Positions 27,757-37,035 of a stretch of 64,000 nt of DNA are shown here, one piece after another. Each line of letters starts with the position of its first letter. Positions within the stretch are counted from its first letter, which is position 1. The stretch is from an uncultured Prevotella sp. GTDB taxonomy: Bacteria; Bacteroidota; Bacteroidia; Bacteroidales; Bacteroidaceae. The notes under the pieces were generated by a model that was given only the letters and a program-made list of their open reading frames with translations, searched no databases and had not been told where the DNA came from. Location: positions 11,186-75,185 of the forward strand of contig CAMPYS010000006.1 in NCBI GenBank assembly GCA_946998295.1, written 5' to 3'. Made by a program: the position numbers and the translations under genes.

Positions 27757-29025
27757 ATGCGGGTACTTATTATTAATACAAGCGAAACGACTGGCGGAGC
27801 TGCTGTAGCTGCTAATCGTCTAAAAGAAGCATTAAATAATAATGGAGTACAAGCAAAAATGCTGGTACGTGATAAACAAACTAACGATGATAATATTGTA
27901 GCGATAAAATCATCTTATAAAACAAAGTGGAATAAACTTTGGGAAAGATTTTGTATATATTATAATCTGAATTTTGATAAAACAAACCTTTTTGCCATTG
28001 ATATTGCTAACATTGGAACAGATATAACATCTATAAAAGAATTTAAAGAAGCAGATGTTATACATCTATCATGGATAAACCAAGGTATGTTGTCTCTTAA
28101 CAATATAAAAAAAATAATCTTATCAGGTAAAGCAATAGTGTGGACAATGCACGACCTTTGGCCAGCCTCATCAATATGCCATTACGCACATGGTTGTGAA
28201 GGATTTCATAATGGATGCACTATATGTCCTTTACTTCCTAATAAAAATAATAAACTTGCACAAAGAGTATATAATAAGAAAAAGAAAATAATAGAAAAAG
28301 GACATATTCATTTTGTATCATGCAGCAATTGGCTTGCACAACAAGCAAAAAAAAGTGGAATACTAACAAATCAATTTATAACTAATATACCTAACCCTAT
28401 TGATACTACTATATTTAAGCCTTTAGATAAAATATATTGCAGAAACAAACTCAACTTACCAATAGAAAAAAAAATAATACTTTTTGCTTCTCAAAAAGTA
28501 ACAGATAAGCGAAAAGGAATGGAATACTTCATAAAAGCTATGGAACTATTAAAAACATCTTGTCCAGAAACAAAAGAAAATATTGAAATAGCTCTTTTGG
28601 GAGGTCATTCTGAAGATTTAATAGATAAATTACCCTTTAAAGTTCATAATATTGGTTATATAAGCGAGGCAAGCCTCATAAACATTGTTTATAATGCCGC
28701 TGATACCTTTGTTTTGCCTTCATTAGAAGATAACCTCCCAAACACAATAATGGAGTCTATGGCATGTGGCATTCCGTGCGTAGGGTTTAATGTTGGAGGT
28801 ATACCAGAAATGATAGAGCATCGCTCTACAGGTTATATTGCTAAAGCAAAAGACTATAACGATTTAGCCAATGGTATACATTGGGTCCTATACGAAGCTG
28901 ACTATAATTCTTTATACAAATCATCTTTAGAAAAAGTAAAAGACTGCTACTCTCAAAAAAGTGTAGCAAAAAAATATTTAGATATATATAAACAAGCTAT
29001 CAAAAAAACAAATATTATAAAATGA
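27757..29025 (+). CDS. Glycosyltransferase family 4 (GT-B fold)
   Basis: The 422-residue protein has a GT-B fold. The N-terminus MRVLIINTSETTGGAAVAAN is typical of family 4 enzymes with the GGA loop, and the C-terminal donor site shows LPSLEDNLPNTIMESMACG followed by GGIPEMI. A cluster of cysteines near residues 145-165 (CHYAHGCEGFHNGCTICP) may bind a metal; I recall such clusters in related polysaccharide transferases. The sugar donor is unknown. It overlaps the next glycosyltransferase by 4 bases (ATGA), so they are translationally coupled. Neighbouring fcl suggests a surface-glycan context, which is inference. Confidence 0.88.
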   Translation: MRVLIINTSETTGGAAVAANRLKEALNNNGVQAKMLVRDKQTNDDNIVAIKSSYKTKWNKLWERFCIYYNLNFDKTNLFAIDIANIGTDITSIKEFKEADVIHLSWINQGMLSLNNIKKIILSGKAIVWTMHDLWPASSICHYAHGCEGFHNGCTICPLLPNKNNKLAQRVYNKKKKIIEKGHIHFVSCSNWLAQQAKKSGILTNQFITNIPNPIDTTIFKPLDKIYCRNKLNLPIEKKIILFASQKVTDKRKGMEYFIKAMELLKTSCPETKENIEIALLGGHSEDLIDKLPFKVHNIGYISEASLINIVYNAADTFVLPSLEDNLPNTIMESMACGIPCVGFNVGGIPEMIEHRSTGYIAKAKDYNDLANGIHWVLYEADYNSLYKSSLEKVKDCYSQKSVAKKYLDIYKQAIKKTNIIK

Positions 29026-29804
29026 TTACATTTTCAATCGTAACTATAACTTATAACGCTGCTCATGTGCTTCAGCCAACTATTAACTCTATACTATATC
29101 AAGATTATCCACATATCGAACACTTAATAATTGATGGAAAATCAAAAGACAATACAATAGAAATTGCTAAAAGATATAAAGAAATATCAGACACATCAGA
29201 TAATGGACACCAAATAGTAATAAAAAGTGAACCTGATGAAGGGCTATACTATGCTATGAATAAAGGGATAGACCTTGCAGCTGGAGACTATATATTGTTT
29301 TTAAATGCAGGAGACAGGCTACCTAATCAAAAAACATTAAAATCTGTTGCTTTAACAGCAGAAGCAGGCGATGGAGAAGAATATCCAGCTGTTATTTTTG
29401 GAGAAACTAATATTATTGATAACACGGGTAAAATATTATATCCACGCCGTCTAAAAGCTCCAGAAGTTCTTACATGGCACTCGTTTATAAACGGAATGGT
29501 TGTATGCCACCAAGCTTTCTATGTCAGATTAGATATTGCAAAAAAAATTCATTATAACACAAAATACCGCTTTTCGTCAGATGTTGATTGGTGCATCAAT
29601 ATAATGAAAGAAGCTGAAAAAAGAGGCTTATTACTAAGAAACGTACACTCTGTTATTGCACACTACTTAGCTACAGGTACTACTACCAATAATCATTTTA
29701 GCTCATTAATAGAACGATTTAAAATAATGAGTCATCATTTTGGAATTATCAAAACAATATTAAAACATATATCATTTATATTTCGTAATATTCACAAATA
29801 TTAA
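29022..29804 (+). CDS. Glycosyltransferase family 2 (GT-A fold)
   Basis: The 260-residue inverting transferase has the family 2 N-terminus FSIVTITYNAAHVLQPTINS, the nucleotide-binding segment LIIDGKSKDNT, and a DAG-type region (NAGDRLPNQ). It is short and has no membrane helix. It is cotranscribed with the family 4 enzyme upstream. Its stop codon is only one base from the stop of the convergent tlpA-like gene, with no hairpin between them, so the two transcripts must overlap at their 3' ends. Confidence 0.88.
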   Translation: MITFSIVTITYNAAHVLQPTINSILYQDYPHIEHLIIDGKSKDNTIEIAKRYKEISDTSDNGHQIVIKSEPDEGLYYAMNKGIDLAAGDYILFLNAGDRLPNQKTLKSVALTAEAGDGEEYPAVIFGETNIIDNTGKILYPRRLKAPEVLTWHSFINGMVVCHQAFYVRLDIAKKIHYNTKYRFSSDVDWCINIMKEAEKRGLLLRNVHSVIAHYLATGTTTNNHFSSLIERFKIMSHHFGIIKTILKHISFIFRNIHKY

Positions 29805-29805
29805 T

Positions 29806-30732
29806 TTACAGTTTTTCGCCTATCCAATAAGGGTCAAAATTAACTGTAATAGTTTTTTGGCTTGCTATAGGTCGTCCGTTATTTAATGCTGGTTTCCATT
29901 TAGGCATTTTAGACACAAGTCTAACAGCCTCATTACGGAAATGCTTCTCTGCTTTTTCTAAAATACCTTGTTGTTTTTCGGACGATAATTTATAGAATTT
30001 AGGATTGTTAGCTTTTAAATCACTCATCTTTAAGACTCTTGCACCTGTTACTGTACCATCCATTTCTATATTAAACATAACTATTACTTTAGCTTGTATT
30101 TTCATATGTCTTAAAAGAATAGTATATAATTGATGTGCCATTAAATAATTATTCATAATAGAATCTCCTCCTATATAGTTAGCTTGCACATCAACATTAG
30201 ATAGTTTTAACTTTGGTCTAAGTTGCTCAAGTTTAGCTCTTAACTTATCTATTTGCACTGTACCTAAAATTATTTTACCATTAGGGTCTATAAGATACAA
30301 TGTAGGTATCCAATCTACTTTATAAAGTCTATCAATAGTAGTTGCCTTTTTCCATTTTTTTAGTTCACTAACTTGTGTCCAATTCATTTGATACTTATCC
30401 CAATAAGTTTTTATCCATGCATCCTTATTCGTATCAAAAGACACACCTATAAATCTAACATTATAATCTCTAAAATCATTCCAAAGTTCTTTTGTTAAAG
30501 GGATTGCTTTACGACAATCTGAACACCATGAAGCCCAAAAATCAAGTACTACATAGTCTCCTCTATAAGTTTTGAGCTCAATATCTTTATTATCAGCTGT
30601 TTTAAGCGTAAAGTTAGGTGCCACTGTACCCGGCGCTAATAAACCTTTAGCATACTTAGAATCTAAATCTTGTGCATTAGCATTAGCTAAAGATGCAAAT
30701 AAGATAATTGCATATATAAATAAGTTCTTCAT
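29806..30732 (-). CDS. Exported TlpA-like thioredoxin with C-terminal TonB-like domain
   Basis: The 308-residue protein has a signal peptide (MKNLFIYAIILFASLANANA). The thioredoxin domain at about residues 35-175 has the redox motif WASWCSDCRKA. Residues about 210-308 resemble the TonB C-terminal domain: GTVTGARVL near the start and VSKMPKWKPALNNGRPI near the end. TlpA-family proteins reduce disulfides in the periplasm, for example during cytochrome maturation. The C-terminal part may bind an outer-membrane or periplasmic partner. It is 2 bases downstream of the ABC exporter gene, so nadK, the exporter and this gene form one operon. Confidence 0.85.
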   Translation of the reverse strand: MKNLFIYAIILFASLANANAQDLDSKYAKGLLAPGTVAPNFTLKTADNKDIELKTYRGDYVVLDFWASWCSDCRKAIPLTKELWNDFRDYNVRFIGVSFDTNKDAWIKTYWDKYQMNWTQVSELKKWKKATTIDRLYKVDWIPTLYLIDPNGKIILGTVQIDKLRAKLEQLRPKLKLSNVDVQANYIGGDSIMNNYLMAHQLYTILLRHMKIQAKVIVMFNIEMDGTVTGARVLKMSDLKANNPKFYKLSSEKQQGILEKAEKHFRNEAVRLVSKMPKWKPALNNGRPIASQKTITVNFDPYWIGEKL

Positions 30733-30734
30733 AT

Positions 30735-32408
30735 TTAGTTATTTTTTTGTAATGTAATTGTTGTATCACAATAATCAACTACTGCTTGACGATGTGTTAT
30801 AAAAATTATAGTTTTATTTTTTTGCTTTAAGATATTATTTAGAAGTTGCTTCTCTGTTTCTGGATCTAATGCAGATGTAGCCTCATCAAAAAGAATTATA
30901 GAACTATTACGTAACAGAGAACGCGCTATGGAGATACGCTGCGCTTGTCCTTCGCTAAGCCCTCCTCCAAGTTCGGTACACATAGTATCTAAACCATCAG
31001 GTAACTCAAAAACAAAATCTGCACAACTCTGTATAAGAGCGTCTTTCATATCTTCACTATTAGCCATAGGATTTCCCATTTTCAAGTTATCCCTTATAGT
31101 TCCACTCATTAGGGTATTACCTTGAGGCACATAAGAAAAATTATTTCTCATCAGAGAAGTCATCTCTTTTTTACCAGTATCATTATATATATAGATGTTT
31201 CCCTTAGTAGGTTTAAGTAATGCCAGCAATAAACGTATTAGAGTTGTTTTACCAACTCCTGTTTCTCCTAAAATAGCAGTACACGTATTAGGCTTGAAAT
31301 CAACAGATAAATCGTTAATAGTATTTTCATCCCCATCGTCATATTTAAACGATACATTATCAACCTCTATACCAATTGGTCCATTAATTTTTATAGGCTT
31401 TCCTTGTTGTTCAAGCGGTGTTTCTTGAAGTTCTAAAAGTCTTTCAGCAGCAGTGAGAACAGAAACAAAAGTAGGAACTAAGCGAGTTAACTGTCGTGCT
31501 GGTCGCTGAATCTTATTTACTAATTGCAGGAATGCAGTCATTCCACCAAATGTTAATGTTCCTAATGACAATCTAACAGCAGCCCAAGTGAAAGCTATTA
31601 AATAACCAAATGAAAAACCTATACCAATAGTAAGACTTGAAAATACAGAAAATTTAGTTCGTCTTATAACATTATGTCTAAGTTCTCTTTGTTGTGCCTC
31701 CAATCTATCTACTGCCATATCTTCCCCCTCTAAAGTCTTTAAAAGCATACGATGCTGTATAGTTTCTTGAAGAATACTTTGTACCTTAGAATCAGAGCCT
31801 CTAACTTCACTTGTTAATCCTCTCATTTGTCGTATATATATTTTGCTACAAAGAAGAAATATAGGAAACATTACTACTATCACAACTGCAAGTCGCCAAT
31901 CCATAGATAACAAGTAGCTAAATGCACCAATAAATAAAGCTAATGTAGAAATAGCATCAGGAATCGTTACCGTTATAAAATCTACAACGTTATTAACATC
32001 AAGCTCAAGCCTGTTCAATATATCTCCAGAATGGTGTGATTCTTTTCCTTTCCATTCTGATTTTAATATCCGTTCTAATAGCTTTTGCTGCATACGGTTT
32101 TGAGCTTTTATACCTAAAAGATTTTGTACCCATATAGAAGCAACACTGAGGGCAAAATCTGATAATATAAGTAGTGCCATCACAAAGACAGCTATATATA
32201 TATTGCCTGCAACATTATGTGAGGCTATATCTATAGCACGTTGCACAGCCCAAACACTGGATAAAGAAACAACAACACCAAGAAGGCCAATAATAGCATT
32301 CAAAAAAGCTTGTAGACGATTGCCTTTTGAAGAAGACCAGAGCCATTTAAGTAAAATAGTAACAGTATACCTATTTCTTGGCATTTTAAAGTAACTTCTT
32401 ATTCCCAT
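30735..32408 (-). CDS. ABC exporter with fused membrane and ATPase domains
   Basis: The 557-residue half-transporter has six membrane helices in the N-terminal 310 residues and an ATPase domain with Walker A (GETGVGKTTLIRLL), a signature GLSEGQAQRISIARSL and Walker B (IILFDEATSALDPE). This is the type I exporter class (MsbA, CydDC, peptide and lipid exporters). The substrate cannot be read; an adjacent exported thioredoxin makes a CydDC-like thiol or peptide exporter conceivable. ATG 32384 (MPRNRYTV) is an alternative start. nadK lies 9 bases upstream. Confidence 0.88.
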   Translation of the reverse strand: MGIRSYFKMPRNRYTVTILLKWLWSSSKGNRLQAFLNAIIGLLGVVVSLSSVWAVQRAIDIASHNVAGNIYIAVFVMALLILSDFALSVASIWVQNLLGIKAQNRMQQKLLERILKSEWKGKESHHSGDILNRLELDVNNVVDFITVTIPDAISTLALFIGAFSYLLSMDWRLAVVIVVMFPIFLLCSKIYIRQMRGLTSEVRGSDSKVQSILQETIQHRMLLKTLEGEDMAVDRLEAQQRELRHNVIRRTKFSVFSSLTIGIGFSFGYLIAFTWAAVRLSLGTLTFGGMTAFLQLVNKIQRPARQLTRLVPTFVSVLTAAERLLELQETPLEQQGKPIKINGPIGIEVDNVSFKYDDGDENTINDLSVDFKPNTCTAILGETGVGKTTLIRLLLALLKPTKGNIYIYNDTGKKEMTSLMRNNFSYVPQGNTLMSGTIRDNLKMGNPMANSEDMKDALIQSCADFVFELPDGLDTMCTELGGGLSEGQAQRISIARSLLRNSSIILFDEATSALDPETEKQLLNNILKQKNKTIIFITHRQAVVDYCDTTITLQKNN

Positions 32409-32417
32409 TACTTTAGC

Positions 32418-33308
32418 TTATTCTTTTGTTATACTCCGTAAATCAGCACCCCACATCAATTTTTTTCTTAGAGTATCAAAATAATTATTATTAGCCTGTT
32501 TTACTACATTTATTTTAAATGCTGCCTTACTTATAGTAAGCTCACTACCCTCTCTAAGAGTTGTTGAACGACCATCAATAGCAACAAGGTAGTTATGGCT
32601 TCTACTATCAATCTTAAGATCTACAACAACATCATCACTAAAAACTAAAGGTCTTATATTTAAACTATGAGGTGCTATAGGAGTTAAGCATAAATTACCA
32701 CTATGCGGAACAAGTATTGGACCACCATTAGATAAAGAGTAAGCAGTAGAACCTGTTGGAGTACATACAATTAGCCCATCTGCAGAAATATTTGCTAAAG
32801 GCTCTCCATTAATACTCGTATGTATTGTTATCATTGCTGCATCGTCTTTTTTCAATATTGATATATCATTTAACGCATACGGCAACTGTATAGTATCCTT
32901 TTCGCCTTTTGTTGCTACTTTTATTACTGTTCTTTTATCGATAGAAAAATTTTTTGCATATATATTATTTAAAGTATCACTTAACTCTTCTGGTTTGGTA
33001 TTAACAAGAAATCCTAAACGTCCTAAATTTACTCCTATAATAGGTATTTCCTTACTACCTATATAACTTGCAGCCCTAAGAAAGGTGCCATCTCCTCCTA
33101 AGGCTATAACATAATCAGCTTTAATAGTATCTTTATTAAAAACTCCAGTAATACCATTACTAAAGTTTTGGTCTGCTAAAAACGCCTCTTCTATATATAT
33201 ATCAGCATCTCTCTGACCAAGTAACCAAATAATATCTTTTATTATTATTGTTGTTTTATCATCATAAAAATTTCCAAAAACTGCAAAACTAAGTTTTTTA
33301 TTAGGCAT
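32418..33308 (-). CDS. nadK: NAD kinase
   Basis: The 296-residue cytosolic enzyme phosphorylates NAD to NADP. The GGDGTFLRAA motif and the second glycine-rich region TPTGSTAYSLSNGGPI are intact, and the length is normal. It is the first gene of a minus-strand run with the ABC exporter (9 bases) and the TlpA-like gene. Two -7 candidates lie upstream, at 33381-33388 and 33397-33404; the first forms a palindrome with a box facing the other way. Confidence 0.95.
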   Translation of the reverse strand: MPNKKLSFAVFGNFYDDKTTIIIKDIIWLLGQRDADIYIEEAFLADQNFSNGITGVFNKDTIKADYVIALGGDGTFLRAASYIGSKEIPIIGVNLGRLGFLVNTKPEELSDTLNNIYAKNFSIDKRTVIKVATKGEKDTIQLPYALNDISILKKDDAAMITIHTSINGEPLANISADGLIVCTPTGSTAYSLSNGGPILVPHSGNLCLTPIAPHSLNIRPLVFSDDVVVDLKIDSRSHNYLVAIDGRSTTLREGSELTISKAAFKINVVKQANNNYFDTLRKKLMWGADLRSITKE

Positions 33309-33372
33309 ATATGTTTAAAATGATTTATATTCTTTTAAATCTGTATAAGTGAAACTTTATCAAGTAAATTAG

Positions 33373-33388
33373 TATATTTGCAAATATA
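33373..33388. promoter_or_regulatory. Palindromic pair of opposed -7 elements
   Basis: The 16 bases TATATTTGCAAATATA are a perfect palindrome made of two abutting TAnnTTTG boxes. One faces the deglycase gene on the plus strand and the other faces nadK on the minus strand. Confidence 0.55.
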
Positions 33389-33452
33389 TTTTGCTGCAAA
33401 AATAACGAAATAAGTTGAGACTATATATTAAAACTATAAAATAATTATAACT

Positions 33453-33998
33453 ATGGTATACGAATTTTTAGCAACTGGTTTTGAAGATACAGAAGCTTTA
33501 GCACCAGTGGATATATTGAGACGTGGTGGAGTAGAAGTAAAAACAGTTAGTGTTATGAATAGCAAAGAAGTTACTTCGGCAAATGGTGTAACACTAAAAA
33601 CAGACCTCTTATTTAGCGAAATAAATAATTTTGATGATGTTGACTTAATGTTTATGCCTGGTGGTATGCCTGGATCTGTAAATCTTAATTTGCATGATGG
33701 CTTACGTAAAGTTTTGGTAGAACAAAACAAAAGAGGTAAACGCTTAGCTGCAATATGCGCTGCACCTATGGTTTTAGGTTCTATAGGTGTGTTAGAAGGA
33801 AAAAAAGCAACTTGCTATCCTGGATTTGAAAAACGTTTAAAAGGGGCAGAATATACAGGTGACTTATGCACTGTTGACGGTAATATAACAACGGCAAAAG
33901 GACCTGCTGCAGCATTTATTTTTGGGTTTACGCTTCTTGCTCAAATGAGTTCTGAAGAAAATGCTTTAAAGATAAAGAAAGCGATGCTATTCGTATAA
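33453..33998 (+). CDS. DJ-1/PfpI-family protein deglycase
   Basis: The 181-residue protein belongs to the DJ-1/YajL branch of the PfpI superfamily. It has the N-terminal acidic residue region ATGFEDTEALAPVDIL and the nucleophile-elbow cysteine in AAICAAPMVLG. YajL-type proteins protect against glyoxal damage or oxidative stress; the exact reaction is debated in the family. Length is normal. ispD starts 5 bases downstream, and recG follows, so the three are probably one operon. Confidence 0.9.
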   Translation: MVYEFLATGFEDTEALAPVDILRRGGVEVKTVSVMNSKEVTSANGVTLKTDLLFSEINNFDDVDLMFMPGGMPGSVNLNLHDGLRKVLVEQNKRGKRLAAICAAPMVLGSIGVLEGKKATCYPGFEKRLKGAEYTGDLCTVDGNITTAKGPAAAFIFGFTLLAQMSSEENALKIKKAMLFV

Positions 33999-34003
33999 TA
34001 AAA

Positions 34004-34672
34004 ATGAACTATATTATTATTGTTGCTGGAGGACGTGGTATGCGTATGGGTAGCGAAATTCCTAAGCAATTTTTATTATTGAAAGGAAAACCTATCCTTA
34101 TGCATACCATTGAACGTTTTACACAATTTGATAAAACAATAAAAATAATACTTGTATTGCCACCAGAGCAACAAGATTATTGGAATAAACTATGTAGCTT
34201 ATATAACTTCTCAAAAAATTTTCAAATTGCCGATAGTGGTAGTACTCGTTTCCACTCTTCTAAAAATGGCTTAAAACTTATACCACAAAATACTGAAGGA
34301 CTTGTAGGTATACATGATGGAGTGAGGCCATTAGTAACAGTGGAAACGATTAAACGCTGTTACGAAGAGGCATATAAATCAAAAGCTGCTATACCAATAG
34401 TGAAAAGTGTAGATTCACTAAGATATATAACACCTGATGGAAAGACTGTTACAGTAGACCGCTCTTCATATCTACGTGTACAAACGCCTCAGGTCTTTGA
34501 TTTTAAAATATTAAATGAAGCCTATAAATATCCTTACAATGAATCGTTTACTGATGATGCAAGTGTGGTAGAAAACGCAGGCTATACAATATCAACAGTA
34601 GAAGGAAATGTAGAAAACTTAAAAATAACATCACCAAACGACTTGAAAATTGCAGAGGCATTATTTGAATAA
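34004..34672 (+). CDS. ispD: 2-C-methyl-D-erythritol 4-phosphate cytidylyltransferase
   Basis: The 222-residue enzyme adds CMP to methylerythritol phosphate in the non-mevalonate isoprenoid pathway. The CTP-binding N-terminus VAGGRGMRMGSEIPKQFL and the segment GIHDGVRPLVT are typical. Its product feeds the polyprenyl synthase and menaquinone synthesis seen elsewhere in the window. It lies between the deglycase gene (5 bases) and recG (3 bases). Confidence 0.95.
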   Translation: MNYIIIVAGGRGMRMGSEIPKQFLLLKGKPILMHTIERFTQFDKTIKIILVLPPEQQDYWNKLCSLYNFSKNFQIADSGSTRFHSSKNGLKLIPQNTEGLVGIHDGVRPLVTVETIKRCYEEAYKSKAAIPIVKSVDSLRYITPDGKTVTVDRSSYLRVQTPQVFDFKILNEAYKYPYNESFTDDASVVENAGYTISTVEGNVENLKITSPNDLKIAEALFE

Positions 34673-34675
34673 TTA

Positions 34676-36772
34676 ATGGACATTCTTGATCAAGACATAA
34701 AATTCTTGCCTGGAGTAGGACCACATAGGAAAGAAATCCTAAAAAAAGAATTAAAAATATCTACATATGGTGACCTTTTAGAATATTATCCATATAAACA
34801 TATAGACAGAACTCATATATATGCTATATCTGAATTGCAGCCTAATATGCCTTTTGTGCAAATAAAAGGACATTTTTTGCATTTAGAAATAAAACAAATT
34901 GGTAAAAGGAAACAATGTGCAGTAGGCACGTTTACTGATGGTGTGAGGGTATGTGATATAATATGGTTCAATGCTATAAAATATATAAGTTCAACAATAT
35001 CTATAGACAAAGAATATATAATTTTTGGACGTCCTACTGCATTCTCTGGACGTATTCAATTTACTCACCCTGAAGTGGAAGAAGCAACAGAACTACAGCT
35101 TAACAATATGGGTATGCAACCGTTCTATATAACTACTGAAAAAATGAAAAAAGCTGGAATTACTTCAAGATGTATAGAACGATTAACAAAAACATTACTT
35201 AATAAAATTGTAACTCCATTAAGAGAAACTTTACCTAACTTTATTACATCACCATATAATCTTATATCACGAGATGAAGCATTACGCAAAATACATTATC
35301 CAAAATGTGCAAAAGATGTTCAACAAGCTAAACTTAGACTAAAATTTGAAGAACTATTTTATGTACAACTTAATATTCTACGTTATGCTGCTAATCAACG
35401 AAAGAAATATCATGGATATAATTTTAAAATTATAGGAGATAACTTTAATAGATTCTATAATAATAATTTACACTTTACGCTAACTAACGCTCAAAAGCGG
35501 GTTATGAAAGAAATACGTACAGACCTTAAGAATGGAAAGCAAATGAACAGATTATTGCAAGGAGATGTAGGATCTGGTAAAACATTAGTGGCACTAATGA
35601 CTATGTTGATAGCCATTGATAATGGGTATCAAGCCTGTCTTATGGCACCTACTGAAATTCTTGCAGAACAACATCTACAAACCATTAGAGAATTCCTTAA
35701 AGGAATGGATATACAAGTTGAATTATTAACAGGTATTGTAAAGGGCAAAAAACGTGTAACCATTATAGAAAATATTGCTAATGGAAAAATAAAAATTATT
35801 GTAGGTACACATGCACTTATAGAGGATAAAGTTATATTTAAAAATCTTGGACTTGCGGTTATAGACGAACAACATAGATTTGGAGTGGCTCAACGTGCTA
35901 AACTTTGGAATAAAAACACTAATCCGCCACATGTACTTATCATGACAGCAACACCTATACCTCGTACACTGGCAATGACTATTTATGGAGACTTGGATGT
36001 AAGTGTTATTGATGAATTACCACCAGGTAGAAAGCCTATAGAAACAATTCATCGCTATGATGACCAAACGTCAAGCATATATGATGGTATAAGGAAACAA
36101 ATACATCTTGGACGACAAGTTTACATAGTATTCCCGCTAATTAAAGAAAGTGAAAAAATAGACTTAAAGAACCTTGAAACTGGTTATGAGACTTTAAAAG
36201 AAATATTTTCAGAATTTAAACTAAGTAAAGTTCATGGACAAATGTCAGATAAAGAGAAAGAAGCTGAAATGAAACTATTTGTTCAAGGGGAAACACAAAT
36301 ATTAGTTGCTACTACAGTTATTGAGGTAGGAGTAAATGTTCCAAATGCAAGTGTAATGGTAATATTTGATGCACAACGGTTTGGATTATCACAACTACAC
36401 CAATTAAGGGGACGTGTAGGAAGAGGTGCTGAACAAAGTTTTTGCATATTAGTTACAACGCGTAAGCTAAATAAAGAAACAAATAAGAGAATTGACATAA
36501 TGTGCAATACAAATGATGGATTTGAAATATCAGAAGCTGACCTTAAACTAAGAGGTCCTGGTGATTTGGAAGGTACTCAACAAAGTGGAATAGCATTCGA
36601 CTTAAAAATAGCAGATATTGCACGTGATGGTCAAATAGTACAGATTGCAAGGAACGAAGCACAAAAGATAATACAAGAAGATCCCACATGTAGCAAACGT
36701 GAATATAATTTACTTTGGGAACGACTTAAAGAGTTAAGAAAAACTAATATAGACTGGGCGTCTATATCATAA
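34676..36772 (+). CDS. recG: ATP-dependent DNA helicase RecG
   Basis: The 698-residue helicase remodels stalled forks and branch points. It has the N-terminal wedge/OB domain, helicase motif I (LLQGDVGSGKTLVAL), the DEQH box (VIDEQHRFGVAQR), motif III (MTATPIPRTLAMT) and motif VI (GRVGRG). Length is normal. It starts 3 bases after ispD, so translation is probably coupled. Confidence 0.96.
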   Translation: MDILDQDIKFLPGVGPHRKEILKKELKISTYGDLLEYYPYKHIDRTHIYAISELQPNMPFVQIKGHFLHLEIKQIGKRKQCAVGTFTDGVRVCDIIWFNAIKYISSTISIDKEYIIFGRPTAFSGRIQFTHPEVEEATELQLNNMGMQPFYITTEKMKKAGITSRCIERLTKTLLNKIVTPLRETLPNFITSPYNLISRDEALRKIHYPKCAKDVQQAKLRLKFEELFYVQLNILRYAANQRKKYHGYNFKIIGDNFNRFYNNNLHFTLTNAQKRVMKEIRTDLKNGKQMNRLLQGDVGSGKTLVALMTMLIAIDNGYQACLMAPTEILAEQHLQTIREFLKGMDIQVELLTGIVKGKKRVTIIENIANGKIKIIVGTHALIEDKVIFKNLGLAVIDEQHRFGVAQRAKLWNKNTNPPHVLIMTATPIPRTLAMTIYGDLDVSVIDELPPGRKPIETIHRYDDQTSSIYDGIRKQIHLGRQVYIVFPLIKESEKIDLKNLETGYETLKEIFSEFKLSKVHGQMSDKEKEAEMKLFVQGETQILVATTVIEVGVNVPNASVMVIFDAQRFGLSQLHQLRGRVGRGAEQSFCILVTTRKLNKETNKRIDIMCNTNDGFEISEADLKLRGPGDLEGTQQSGIAFDLKIADIARDGQIVQIARNEAQKIIQEDPTCSKREYNLLWERLKELRKTNIDWASIS

Positions 36773-36910
36773 TTATAAATATGTAATAGCTCAAAAAGAT
36801 TATTTTTATAGACCTCTTAGTATATTAATGCTAACTAATTTTCATAAAAAGTACCTTTTTTAATGTTATAAAAAACTGTTAATACCTAAACGATTTAGTT
36901 ATATTTTTAA

Positions 36911-37008
36911 TATCTTTGCAAAGTATTTATCAGAAAAAAGTTGACCTCTTGAATGTTTGTTCAACAATCTTTTAGATGCAAAACAAGAACATTAGAAAAA
37001 TTCTAATG
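36911..37008 (+). promoter_or_regulatory. M23 peptidase gene -7 element and structured leader
   Basis: TATCTTTG (36911-36918) gives a start near 36925 and a leader of about 110 bases. The leader can form GTTGA...TCAAC and an 8-pair hairpin, CATTAGAA (36990-36997) with TTCTAATG (37001-37008). The leader is longer than most in the window. Confidence 0.45.
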
Positions 37009-37035
37009 AAGCTATAACCCGATAAAGAATAAATA

